Assembly: GCA_028704195.1 (NCBI GenBank) | Contig: JAQVLL010000065.1 | Coordinates: forward strand, 1-8,501 | Source of the DNA: Smithellaceae bacterium | GTDB taxonomy: Bacteria > Desulfobacterota > Syntrophia > Syntrophales > Smithellaceae | Direction: 5' to 3' | DNA: 8,501 nucleotides | Shown here: in pieces, positions 1 to 7,147 of the stretch | How positions within the stretch are numbered: position 1 is the first letter of the stretch | Layout: each line of letters opens with the position of its first letter | The notes under the pieces: model-generated | Database searches by the model: none | What the model was told of the DNA's origin: nothing | What the model saw: the letters and a program-made list of their open reading frames with translations, nothing else | Made by a program: the position numbers and the translations under genes

Positions 1-202
1 CGTGCCCGTCAATTCCCGTAACTACATTTTGTCGTATAACCGGCACAATGCTAATCGGTACGTCCAGGCCGAGCTCGAAAAGCGGGGCATCAGAGTCCAC
101 CGCGTGTTTTTCGGAACGCACAACGGGCAGGGGGGATCACTGCGCTGCGCGACCCAGCCGCTGAAGCGAAATGTCAAGTTGACGAAAGCGCACGGTCGGT
201 GA
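1..202 (+). CDS. Amidinotransferase / arginine deiminase-like protein, C-terminal fragment
   Basis: Only the last ~66 residues are in the window; the frame is open to the left edge, so the GTG at position 2 is probably an internal Val codon and not the start. The tail contains GTHNGQGGSLRCATQPLKR (about residues 39-57 of the fragment). This resembles the C-terminal catalytic loop of the guanidino-group-modifying superfamily (arginine deiminase, dimethylarginine dimethylaminohydrolase, amidinotransferases), where a Gly-rich turn precedes the nucleophilic Cys; here that would be the Cys in LRCAT. The stretch before it (AELEKRGIRVHRV) fits the usual last strand-helix unit. Enzymes of this family act on arginine or related guanidino compounds, but the substrate cannot be told from the tail. 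The fragment is more GC-rich than the DNA just after it. The family call is fairly good and the exact enzyme is unknown. Confidence 0.6.
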   Translation, partial: VPVNSRNYILSYNRHNANRYVQAELEKRGIRVHRVFFGTHNGQGGSLRCATQPLKRNVKLTKAHGR

Positions 203-218
203 TCTGGGGAAATAAGAT

Positions 219-386
219 ATGACTTTATCTCCACAGTTCAATATTAATAACCTGAAAAAAATACCAGACAAAAAAAGAGTCGAATCGCAATATTTGAGAA
301 AGAACTTGAAGACTAAAGCAATTGTTGCTAACATGCGCGATCTTTTAAATGGGATGCTTCATGCGAGCAGTGATCCAAAGAGTTGA
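219..386 (+). CDS. Possible small protein (55 aa), unknown function
   Basis: An ATG at 219 opens a 55-codon frame ending in TGA at 384-386. A good ribosome-binding site, GGGGA at 206-210, lies 8 bases before the ATG. The product is basic, Lys/Arg/Asn-rich (for example NNLKKIPDKKR near residues 10-20) and has no signal peptide, membrane segment or Cys motif. Its end overlaps the first 26 bases of dtd in another frame, which would allow translational coupling. I do not recognise a family. The overlap and the ribosome-binding site favour a real gene; the short length and lack of a known relative argue against it. It could instead be the leader of the dtd transcript. Confidence 0.4.
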   Translation: MTLSPQFNINNLKKIPDKKRVESQYLRKNLKTKAIVANMRDLLNGMLHASSDPKS

Positions 387-810
387 CCGCGCCTGCGTCA
401 GAATAAATTCTCAATTATTTTCAGACATTAATCAGGGTCTGCTGGTTTTGCTGGGAGTTGAAAAGGACGATTCGGAAAAAGACGCGGAGTATATTCTGGA
501 GAAAACGGTCAATTTGCGCATTTTTGAAGACAAACAGGGTAAAATGAATCTATCACTACTTGATATTTCAGGAGAAATGATGGTGGTGTCCCAGTTTACA
601 CTTCTTGGCGACTGTGTTAAGGGACGCAGACCGTCCTTTGTCCGCGCGGAAGAACCGGTCAGGGCAAACGAGCTTTACGAATATTTTGTTTCTCAGGCTG
701 CTCCGAAGGTTAAGAAACTGGCCACCGGCAAGTTTCAGGAAATGATGCAGATCGAATTGATCAACAACGGTCCGGTAACCCTATTGCTGGACAGCAGAAA
801 AACGTTTTAG
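361..810 (+). CDS. dtd: D-aminoacyl-tRNA deacylase (DTD)
   Basis: Cytoplasmic enzyme that hydrolyses D-amino acids (and mischarged glycine) from tRNA, keeping D-residues out of translation. The 149-residue product matches the family length (about 145) and carries both signature motifs: SQFTL at residues 77-81 and the Gly-cisPro motif NNGPVT at 135-140 (G137-P138), which forms the chirality-selecting pocket with the partner subunit of the homodimer. KGRRPSF at 87-93 is also typical. I chose ATG 361 because the protein then begins MRAVIQRV, the canonical family start; an in-frame ATG at 349 would only add MGCF. A weak GGGA ribosome-binding site (351-354) precedes 361. The gene stops 3 bases before the next gene, so the two are almost certainly co-transcribed. 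Confidence 0.95.
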   Translation: MRAVIQRVDRACVRINSQLFSDINQGLLVLLGVEKDDSEKDAEYILEKTVNLRIFEDKQGKMNLSLLDISGEMMVVSQFTLLGDCVKGRRPSFVRAEEPVRANELYEYFVSQAAPKVKKLATGKFQEMMQIELINNGPVTLLLDSRKTF

Positions 811-813
811 TAC

Positions 814-1269
814 ATGCTTGAAAGCGACATTAAAATAGACAAAGAAGGAATCTGGTACTATCGCGGAGCGCACATGTTCCGCAAAGACATCCTGTCCGTT
901 TTCTTTGAAAATTTAAATTTGGATGATTGTGGCCGGTACTTTGTTCAGCTTAACCAGGAAATCTGTTATCTGGACGTTGAAGATACCGCTTTTGTCATTT
1001 CCGCTGTTTACAAGACAGAAAATTCTACCGGTGGCAATGAACAGATTGAAATCCTTTTAAGCGACGACTGCAGAGAAACACTGGACTTGACCACATTGAC
1101 CGTAGGCAAAGACAATGTCATGTATTGCCGGATTAAAGACGGGAAATTTCCCGCCCGATTCAGCCGCAAGAGTTATTATCAACTGGCACAGTACATCAGT
1201 CATGATGATGCCACAGATAATTTTTATGTATGTGTGAATAATCAGAAATTTATGATCCGCAACCAATAG
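814..1269 (+). CDS. DUF1285-like conserved protein
   Basis: A 151-residue soluble protein with no signal peptide or membrane segment. The N-terminus (IKIDKEGIWYYRGAHMFRKD, residues 6-25) and the C-terminal FPARFSRKSYYQLAQYI segment (about 112-128) resemble the DUF1285 family. Members typically read 'I-x-I-D-x-x-G-x-W-y-y-x-G' early and 'ArFsRxaYYxLa' late, with a conserved YLDVEDTAFVI-type strand in the middle (here 52-62). The biochemical role of the family is not established as far as I know. The ATG is 3 bases after the dtd stop and has little ribosome-binding site of its own, which suggests translation coupled to dtd. It ends 27 bases before guaB. The middle section is more divergent (TENSTGGNEQ, about 68-77), so the domain call is by motif only. 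Confidence 0.65.
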   Translation: MLESDIKIDKEGIWYYRGAHMFRKDILSVFFENLNLDDCGRYFVQLNQEICYLDVEDTAFVISAVYKTENSTGGNEQIEILLSDDCRETLDLTTLTVGKDNVMYCRIKDGKFPARFSRKSYYQLAQYISHDDATDNFYVCVNNQKFMIRNQ

Positions 1270-1286
1270 TTCAATTCAATTTTAAC

Positions 1287-1292
1287 GGAGGG
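1287..1292 (+). promoter_or_regulatory. Strong ribosome-binding site of guaB
   Basis: GGAGGG ends 4 bases before the ATG at 1297 (the GGAGG core ends 5 bases before it), a near-perfect Shine-Dalgarno sequence. It is the strongest in the window and fixes the guaB start. The neighbouring genes dtd, the DUF1285-like gene and dnaE have weak or no sites, so within the shared transcript guaB may be translated most efficiently. Confidence 0.8.
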
Positions 1293-1296
1293 TGTC

Positions 1297-2757
1297 ATGC
1301 TAGATGATGTCGTTAAAGAATCGTTGACTTTTGATGATCTGCTTTTAGTGCCGGCGGCTTCCAGTATTCTGCCTCGCGATGTTGATCCGTCCACGCTTCT
1401 GACAAAAAGTATCCCCCTGAATATTCCGATTGTGTCCGCGGCAATGGATACGGTAACAGAATCGCGCACTGCAATCTGCATGGCCCAGGAGGGCGGCATC
1501 GGCATCATCCACCGGAACATGAGCATAGAACGCCAGGCTATCGAGGTGGACAGGGTGAAGAAATCGGAAAGCGGCATGGTTGTCGATCCCATCACGATTG
1601 AACCCGAACGCAAAGTCAGCGACGCCCTGGCTTTGATGCATCAATACTCCATTTCAGGTGTGCCAGTTGTCAAAAACGAAAAGCTGGTCGGCATTCTGAC
1701 CAACCGGGATCTGCGTTTTGAAGAAAATCTTGATCAGCCGGTCTTCAACGTCATGACAAAGGATAATCTGGTTACTGTAAAATCCAATATTACGCTCGAA
1801 GAATCCAAAAAACTGCTGCACAGGCACCGCATTGAAAAGCTGCTGGTTGTGGATGATGAATACCGCCTCAAAGGTCTTATTACCATCAAGGATATTGAGA
1901 AAATAAAACGTTATCCCAACGCCTGCAAAGATTCCATGGGCAGGTTGCGCGTCGGGGCGGCAGTGGGGATCATCGACCGCGAACCGCGCATTGAAGCGTT
2001 GCTGGCGGCCGGTGCAGACGTTATTGCAATTGATACGTCGCACGGGCATTCGACGGGTGTCATTGATGCCATTAAATCAACCAAGGCCAATTTCCCGAAG
2101 TGCCAGCTTATAGCCGGGAATGTGGCAACGTCGGAAGGCGCCAAGGCGCTCATCGATGCAGGGGTGGATGCGGTAAAAATCGGTGTAGGTCCCGGTTCCA
2201 TCTGTACCACACGCATTGTTGCCGGTGTAGGCGTGGCACAGATGTCGGCCATACGCGATGCATACAAAATTGCTTCCAAACGCGGCATCCCCATCATTGC
2301 GGACGGCGGAATCAAGTATTCCGGGGATATTGTAAAAGCCATCGGCTGCGGCGCAAATGCCGTCATGATCGGCGGCTTGTTTGCCGGAACCGAAGAAAGC
2401 CCCGGTGAAACGATTTTATTCCAGGGGCGCAGTTACAAAGTCTACCGCGGCATGGGTTCGCTCGAAGCGATGAAAATGGGCAGCCGGGACCGTTATTACC
2501 AGGATGACATAGATGCCCCGTCAAAGACGGTTCCTGAAGGGATTGAGGGCAGGGTACCATTTCGCGGCTCGCTTTCTTCCAGCATTGTTCAGCTGATGGG
2601 AGGATTACAAGCCGGTATGGGCTACGTGGGCTGCAAAACGATTCCCGAACTGATTGAAAAATCGCGCTTTGTTCGGATTACTTCTGCCGGTTTAAGGGAA
2701 AGTCATGTCCATGATGTCATCATCACCAAAGAAGCACCGAATTACTGGATTGATTAG
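1297..2757 (+). CDS. guaB: Inosine-5'-monophosphate dehydrogenase
   Basis: Cytoplasmic NAD-dependent oxidation of IMP to XMP, the committed step of GTP synthesis. The 486 residues match bacterial IMPDH. The N-terminal part of the (beta/alpha)8 barrel begins ESLTFDDLLLVP (8-19). A CBS pair (Bateman module) is inserted at about 95-203, with SISGVPVV (118-125) and HRIEKLLVV (177-185) as its repeat hallmarks. The barrel then resumes with VGAAVG (219-224). The catalytic loop is GPGSICTTR with nucleophile Cys303. The IMP phosphate-binding DGG is at 336-338, YRGMGS at 383-388, and the mobile flap carries the R399-Y400 dyad that activates water. The gene follows the DUF1285-like gene by 27 bases and precedes dnaE by 6. 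guaA, a frequent partner downstream of guaB, is not here. All key residues are present, so an active enzyme is expected. Confidence 0.98.
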   Translation: MLDDVVKESLTFDDLLLVPAASSILPRDVDPSTLLTKSIPLNIPIVSAAMDTVTESRTAICMAQEGGIGIIHRNMSIERQAIEVDRVKKSESGMVVDPITIEPERKVSDALALMHQYSISGVPVVKNEKLVGILTNRDLRFEENLDQPVFNVMTKDNLVTVKSNITLEESKKLLHRHRIEKLLVVDDEYRLKGLITIKDIEKIKRYPNACKDSMGRLRVGAAVGIIDREPRIEALLAAGADVIAIDTSHGHSTGVIDAIKSTKANFPKCQLIAGNVATSEGAKALIDAGVDAVKIGVGPGSICTTRIVAGVGVAQMSAIRDAYKIASKRGIPIIADGGIKYSGDIVKAIGCGANAVMIGGLFAGTEESPGETILFQGRSYKVYRGMGSLEAMKMGSRDRYYQDDIDAPSKTVPEGIEGRVPFRGSLSSSIVQLMGGLQAGMGYVGCKTIPELIEKSRFVRITSAGLRESHVHDVIITKEAPNYWID

Positions 2758-2763
2758 TCAGAA

Positions 2764-5700
2764 ATGAAGCACGCAAATTTTGTTCATCTTCACGTTCATA
2801 CACAGTACAGTCTTCTCGACGGCATGATCCGTCTCGATGACCTCTTTAAAAAGGCCAAAGAATTCATGATGCCGGCCATGGCCATCACAGACCACGGCAA
2901 TATGTTCGGAGCGATTGATTTTTATAAACAGGCCTATGCCAACGGCATCAAGCCGATCATCGGCTGTGAACTTTATGTTTCACCCCGGAGCCGTTTTGAC
3001 AAGACCACATCCACCATAGGGGAAGCCACACGGCATTTAGTTGTCCTGGTTAAAAACATGCAGGGTTACAAAAACCTGATGAAGCTGACCTCGGCCGCCC
3101 ATATCGAAGGATTTTACTACCGTCCCCGTGTGGACAAAGGATTGCTCAAAGAGTGTTCCGAAGGGCTTATCGCGTCAAGCGCCTGTCTGCACGGAGAAAT
3201 AGCCTCTCACATTGTTCGGGGCAACATGGATGAGGCCAGGAAATCCGCGACGGAATACAGGAGCATCTTCGGCGAAGACAATTTCTATCTGGAAATCATG
3301 GAAAATGGGATTCCCGAACAAAAAATAGCCAACAGGGGTTTGATTGAACTTAGCAAAGAACTGTCTATTCCGCTGGTTGCTACCAATGACTGTCATTATC
3401 TGAATATCGAACATGCCGAGGCGCACAACGTTCTGTTGTGCATCCAGACGGGAAAAACCATTGAAGACACCGACCGGATGTCCATGTCCACCGATCAGTT
3501 CTATGTTAAATCCCCTGAAGAGATGCAGACGCTTTTTGCAGAAACACCCGAGGCGATCGCCAACACGGTCAGAATTGCTGAACGCTGTAATCTGACATTT
3601 GAATTCGGTAAGTTTTATCTGCCTAAATTTGAAGTCAAGAATCCCGAGGAAACACTTGAAGATTATCTGGACCGCAAGGCGAAGGAAGGTCTGGAAAAGC
3701 TCATGCCGGTGATTATGAAGTATCAGAAAGGTGATGACGAGGCAACTGTTCGGGAAAAATACTTCAAGCGTCTGCACAGCGAACTGGAAATCATCAAAAA
3801 AATGGGTTTTGCAGGTTATTTTCTGATTGTTTCCGATTTTATCAAGCACGCCAAGCACAATGATGTTCCCGTCGGTCCCGGGCGCGGTTCCGCAGCGGGA
3901 TCTCTTGTGGCCTATGCCATCCGCATTACTGATATTGACCCGCTGCGCTACGGGCTGTTTTTTGAACGATTTCTTAATCCGGACCGAATCAACATGCCGG
4001 ATATTGACATTGATTTCTGCCAGGAGCGACGTGGTGAGATTATCAAGTATGTAACAGAGAAATACGGCAAAGACAAAGTCACGCAAATTTGCACCTTTGG
4101 AAAAATGATGGCCAAAGGCGTGATCAGGGATGTAGGGCGCGCCCTCAAGATTCCTTACAGTGATGCGGACCGCATTGCCAAACTGGTGCCTAATGTTTTG
4201 AATATAACACTAAACGATGCTTTTAAAATGGAGCCCCGATTTGCAGAGGAACGAAGGAAGAATCCGCAAATTGAGAAGCTCTTGTCACTGTCATTGGTTC
4301 TGGAAGGACTTAACCGTCATTCTTCCGTTCACGCTGCCGGTGTTGTCATTTCAGATGTGCCGCTTGTCGAACGGGTCCCGCTTTTTGCCCCCAAGGACGA
4401 TATCGTTTCTCAATATTCCATGAAAGACATTGAAGCGGTCGGACTGACCAAGTTTGACTTTCTGGGGCTCAAGACCCTGACGGTCATTAAAAATGCCCTT
4501 AATTTTATAAAGGAATCAAATCATATTGATCTTGATATCAATGACTTGCCGCTGGATGACCCTCAAACATATCAGCTGTTGATGAAAGGTGAAACGGACG
4601 GTGTTTTCCAATTGGAAAGTTCCGGCATGAAGGATCTTCTGGTCAATTTCAAACCCGATCACATAGAAGATGTGATTGCTTTAATTGCTGCTTATCGGCC
4701 AGGACCTATGAAAATGATTCCCGATTTTATTGCCCGCAAACACGGAAAGCAACAAATTACCTATGAACTTCCGCAACTTGAGCCCATTCTGAAAGAAACA
4801 TACGGAATCATCCTATATCAGGAACAGGTTATGCAAATTGCCAATGTCATCGGTGGTTATACGATGTCCCAAGCCGATACACTGCGCAAAGTGATGGGCA
4901 AAAAGCAGGTTGCGGCCATGGAAAAAGAGAAACCGAAATTTCTCGAAGGCGCAAAAAAGCAAAAAATTAATGAAAACAAGGCAAAAACCATCTGGGATCA
5001 AATGGAGACCTTTGCCGAATATGGCTTTAACAAGTCGCACAGTGCCGCTTATGCCATGATCACTTACCAGACAGCCTACCTCAAGGCACATTATCCGGTT
5101 GCCTTCATGGCTGCGCTTCTGACCAGCGAAAAAGACAACCGCGACAAGATTATCAAACACATGTCCAATTGTAAGGAGATGGGCATCAACATTCTGCCGC
5201 CTGATATTAACGAATCACAAAAGGATTTCAGCATTTCCGGCGAGAATATCCGTTTCGGTCTGGCCGCCGTTAAAAATGTGGGCGAGGCGGCGATGGAATC
5301 CGTCATTGCCATACGACAGGAAGCAAAATTCACGTCTTTTTTGGATTTTTTAAGCCGTGTTGATCTGCGCAAAGTTAACAGAAGGGTGATAGAAAGCCTG
5401 ATTAAATGCGGTTCCTTTGATTCACTCGGGAACAACCGCCGTCAACTGATGGAATGCCTGGATCAGGCCATGGAGGAAGCACAGCGCAAGCAAAAGGAAT
5501 TATTAAGTAATCAGGCAAACATCTTCGATCAGATGAATGAATCAGGGCCATCTAAATCCAATGGCGAATCATCTTTTCATATTCCCGCTCTTCCGGAATG
5601 GGACCGTAAGGAACTGCTATCCATTGAAAAAGAAACTCTGGGCTTTTACATTACAGGGCATCCCTTACACGGTTATAAAGACAAATTAAAGTTCGTTACC

Positions 5701-6234
5701 AATGTAAATTCAGCCACATTGAGTTCCAAAAGTGATAAGGACACCATTACTATTGCCGGTGTCATAAGTTCCTTTTCGGAAAGACAGACCAGAAAAAAGG
5801 ATGTAATGTGCAATGTGGTTCTGGAAGACCTGCAGGGTTCTGTGAACCTTATTTTCTGGTCGGATGTGTACAAGAAGTTTTATGACCTGCTTCATGCCGA
5901 TGAACCGGTTGTCATTCAGGGGATTATGGATATAGGAGATGAATCTTCTAAAGTCATAGCTCAGGATGTTGTTTTGCTGAGCAAAGCCCTTGAAAATCCT
6001 TATAAACAGGCTCGATTTATGGTTGATGCTGAAAAAGTTACTCCTGAAGGCATCATATCGCTGAATGAGGCAATACGAAAATATAAAGGTAAATACGATA
6101 GTTATATCCATATTCTTAACAAAAAAAGTGAAATAATTGTCAGCCTGGGTGATTCTGGGCGGATTGATATTTGCGATTCTTTGAGAAAAGAGGCGGACAG
6201 GATACTGGGGGAGGGCAGTACAATTTATTGTTAA
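2764..6234 (+). CDS. dnaE: DNA polymerase III subunit alpha
   Basis: Replicative polymerase catalytic subunit, 1156 residues (E. coli DnaE is 1160). In order: the PHP domain (about 5-280) begins FVHLHVHTQYSLLDG and keeps the metal-ligand-type residues H8, H10, D19, H44, E69, H143, D209 and H211. The C-family palm/thumb/fingers follow with GPGRGSAAGS (371-380), catalytic D413 and D415 in MPDIDIDF, and the third Asp D565 in KFDFLGLKTL. AAYRPGPM (642-649) and AEYGFNKSHSAAYA (751-764) are typical fingers motifs. A helix-hairpin-helix region is at about 860-890. A beta-clamp-binding motif QANIF (917-921) corresponds to the E. coli internal clamp site. An OB-fold domain spans about 995-1055, followed by a C-terminal tau-binding-type tail. 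The start has no clear ribosome-binding site and lies 6 bases after guaB, so translational coupling is likely. No proofreading subunit gene (dnaQ) is in the window. Confidence 0.97.
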   Translation: MKHANFVHLHVHTQYSLLDGMIRLDDLFKKAKEFMMPAMAITDHGNMFGAIDFYKQAYANGIKPIIGCELYVSPRSRFDKTTSTIGEATRHLVVLVKNMQGYKNLMKLTSAAHIEGFYYRPRVDKGLLKECSEGLIASSACLHGEIASHIVRGNMDEARKSATEYRSIFGEDNFYLEIMENGIPEQKIANRGLIELSKELSIPLVATNDCHYLNIEHAEAHNVLLCIQTGKTIEDTDRMSMSTDQFYVKSPEEMQTLFAETPEAIANTVRIAERCNLTFEFGKFYLPKFEVKNPEETLEDYLDRKAKEGLEKLMPVIMKYQKGDDEATVREKYFKRLHSELEIIKKMGFAGYFLIVSDFIKHAKHNDVPVGPGRGSAAGSLVAYAIRITDIDPLRYGLFFERFLNPDRINMPDIDIDFCQERRGEIIKYVTEKYGKDKVTQICTFGKMMAKGVIRDVGRALKIPYSDADRIAKLVPNVLNITLNDAFKMEPRFAEERRKNPQIEKLLSLSLVLEGLNRHSSVHAAGVVISDVPLVERVPLFAPKDDIVSQYSMKDIEAVGLTKFDFLGLKTLTVIKNALNFIKESNHIDLDINDLPLDDPQTYQLLMKGETDGVFQLESSGMKDLLVNFKPDHIEDVIALIAAYRPGPMKMIPDFIARKHGKQQITYELPQLEPILKETYGIILYQEQVMQIANVIGGYTMSQADTLRKVMGKKQVAAMEKEKPKFLEGAKKQKINENKAKTIWDQMETFAEYGFNKSHSAAYAMITYQTAYLKAHYPVAFMAALLTSEKDNRDKIIKHMSNCKEMGINILPPDINESQKDFSISGENIRFGLAAVKNVGEAAMESVIAIRQEAKFTSFLDFLSRVDLRKVNRRVIESLIKCGSFDSLGNNRRQLMECLDQAMEEAQRKQKELLSNQANIFDQMNESGPSKSNGESSFHIPALPEWDRKELLSIEKETLGFYITGHPLHGYKDKLKFVTNVNSATLSSKSDKDTITIAGVISSFSERQTRKKDVMCNVVLEDLQGSVNLIFWSDVYKKFYDLLHADEPVVIQGIMDIGDESSKVIAQDVVLLSKALENPYKQARFMVDAEKVTPEGIISLNEAIRKYKGKYDSYIHILNKKSEIIVSLGDSGRIDICDSLRKEADRILGEGSTIYC

Positions 6235-6244
6235 TGAAATAAAA

Positions 6245-6253
6245 TTATTCACG
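6245..6253 (+). promoter_or_regulatory. Possible DnaA box (one mismatch)
   Basis: TTATTCACG differs from the consensus TTATNCACA only at the last base. It has the same orientation as the three-box array that starts 77 bases further on. Alone it would not be worth calling; its position in the same short intergenic region gives it some weight. Confidence 0.35.
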
Positions 6254-6329
6254 GGGTTCATCAAGATAGAGGTTTTAATGTCCCGCCTTAAAGTCATTTT
6301 CGAGATGTAAGAACAAATCGCAATAACAG

Positions 6330-6372
6330 TTATCAACAGGAAATACTTATCCACAACCTAGAGTTATCCACA
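6330..6372 (+). promoter_or_regulatory. Array of three phased DnaA boxes (origin-like or DnaA-regulated site)
   Basis: Three 9-mers in the same orientation: TTATCAACA at 6330-6338 (one mismatch), TTATCCACA at 6347-6355 and TTATCCACA at 6364-6372. The last two match the high-affinity DnaA consensus TTATNCACA exactly. Starts are 17 bases apart in both steps, leaving 8-base spacers. The array lies between dnaE and the UPF0280 gene and directly abuts a very AT-rich tract. DnaA binds such boxes cooperatively at replication origins, at autoregulated promoters and at titration sites; the sequence alone does not decide between these. The box array itself is plain to see; its being the chromosomal origin is only inferred. 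Confidence 0.8.
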
Positions 6373-6460
6373 TCATAATTTATATAATATGAAATATGAG
6401 GAAAGAACATATAGATCATTAATTAATAAGAATAATCTATTATCATATAACATTAAAATA
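6373..6460. other. AT-rich tract next to the DnaA boxes (candidate DNA-unwinding element)
   Basis: Counting by hand, 75 of 88 bases are A or T (85%), starting at the base after the last DnaA box and running 72 bases into the UPF0280 coding region. It includes a perfect TATAAT at 6383-6388 just before the ATG. Origin cores usually place an easily melted tract beside the DnaA array, and this arrangement fits. It also encodes the Lys/Asn/Tyr/Ile-rich N-terminus of the UPF0280 protein, which could by itself explain part of the composition. Confidence 0.4.
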
Positions 6461-7108
6461 TCAGAAAGCGATCTGTTTATAAGTTCTGATACAAACCTCT
6501 CTGAACAAGCAAAAAAATCATTGATTATTCATCGAAACTCCCTCGAAAGGTATATAAAGATAAATCCACAGTTTCGGGCTTCACTCGTTCCGCTTCCGGA
6601 AGACGATTTAGCTCCGCCGATTGTTCGTGACATGATCAGAAAAGCAAAAATTTGCGGGGTCGGACCCATGGCGTCTGTAGCGGGTGCGGTTGCTGAATTT
6701 GTCGGTCATGACCTTATTGATTCAACTGAAAGTCTAATCATAGAAAATGGCGGCGATATTTTTCTTAAAGTAATACATCAAGTAACCGTGGGGATCTATG
6801 CTGGAGAATCTACTTTAAGTTATAAGTTTAATGTTATTGTAAAACCAGAAGATACTCCGTTGGGAATTTGCACATCATCCGCTACGGTGGGGCCATCTTT
6901 GAGTTTTGGTAAAGCTGATGCGGTTTGCGTGATTTCCAGATCCGCGACCCTGGCAGATGCTGCCGCATCGGCGATCGGAAACCGCGTAAAAAATGCAAAA
7001 GATATCAAGCCAAGTCTGGATTATGGGATTGAAATTCCCGGTGTTCTTGGAATTATTATCATCGTAGGAAACGACATGGGGGCAATTGGAGATGTCGAGT
7101 TTGTTTAA
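6389..7108 (+). CDS. UPF0280 (COG2122) family protein, ApbE-like fold
   Basis: A 239-residue soluble protein of the UPF0280 family, distantly related to the flavin transferase ApbE. The N-terminus YEERTYRSLI and SESDLFISSD (about 3-12, 25-34) matches the family opening. The conserved core includes CGVGPMASVAGAVAEFVG (89-106), IENGGDIFL (118-126), GICTSSATVGPSLSFGKADA (159-178) and LADAAASAIGNRV (188-200), and the protein ends MGAIGDVEFV. The GGD and TSS/DAxAS elements are reminiscent of ApbE FAD/Mg-binding motifs. From memory, COG2122 has been linked in methanogens to sulfide- or persulfide-dependent homocysteine synthesis; I treat that as a lead and not an assignment. ATG 6389 has no ribosome-binding site and is preceded directly by TATAAT, but no other in-frame Met fits the family start. 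The gene is followed 39 bases later by a thioesterase gene, probably on the same transcript. Confidence 0.85.
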   Translation: MKYEERTYRSLINKNNLLSYNIKISESDLFISSDTNLSEQAKKSLIIHRNSLERYIKINPQFRASLVPLPEDDLAPPIVRDMIRKAKICGVGPMASVAGAVAEFVGHDLIDSTESLIIENGGDIFLKVIHQVTVGIYAGESTLSYKFNVIVKPEDTPLGICTSSATVGPSLSFGKADAVCVISRSATLADAAASAIGNRVKNAKDIKPSLDYGIEIPGVLGIIIIVGNDMGAIGDVEFV

Positions 7109-7131
7109 AAAATGGAAAAAGGTTAAAGTCT

Positions 7132-7138
7132 AGAGGTG
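7132..7138 (+). promoter_or_regulatory. Ribosome-binding site deciding the thioesterase start
   Basis: AGAGGTG at 7132-7138 ends 9 bases before the ATG at 7148. A competing in-frame GTG at 7136 lies inside this element and has only a distant AAAAAGG (7116-7122, 13 bases away), so the ATG is preferred. Confidence 0.55.
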
Positions 7139-7147
7139 CAAGACAAA

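Noticed and set aside
222..235. TTTATCTCCACAG, resembling a DnaA box near the small gene.
   Set aside because: The TTATC and TCCACA halves are offset by an extra base pair, so it does not match the 9-mer; it is a single occurrence with no cluster.
3175..4086. Long minus-strand open frame opposite dnaE (303 codons).
   Set aside because: It lies wholly within dnaE, which has complete family motifs across the same bases; the composition is that of an antisense shadow.
5710..6354. Minus-strand open frame of 214 codons covering the end of dnaE and part of the DnaA-box region.
   Set aside because: Mostly antisense to the well-supported OB-fold and tail of dnaE; no ribosome-binding site or recognisable motif.
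6562..6570. AAATCCACA inside the UPF0280 gene as a further DnaA box.
   Set aside because: Two mismatches at the conserved TT start, within coding sequence and out of phase with the array.
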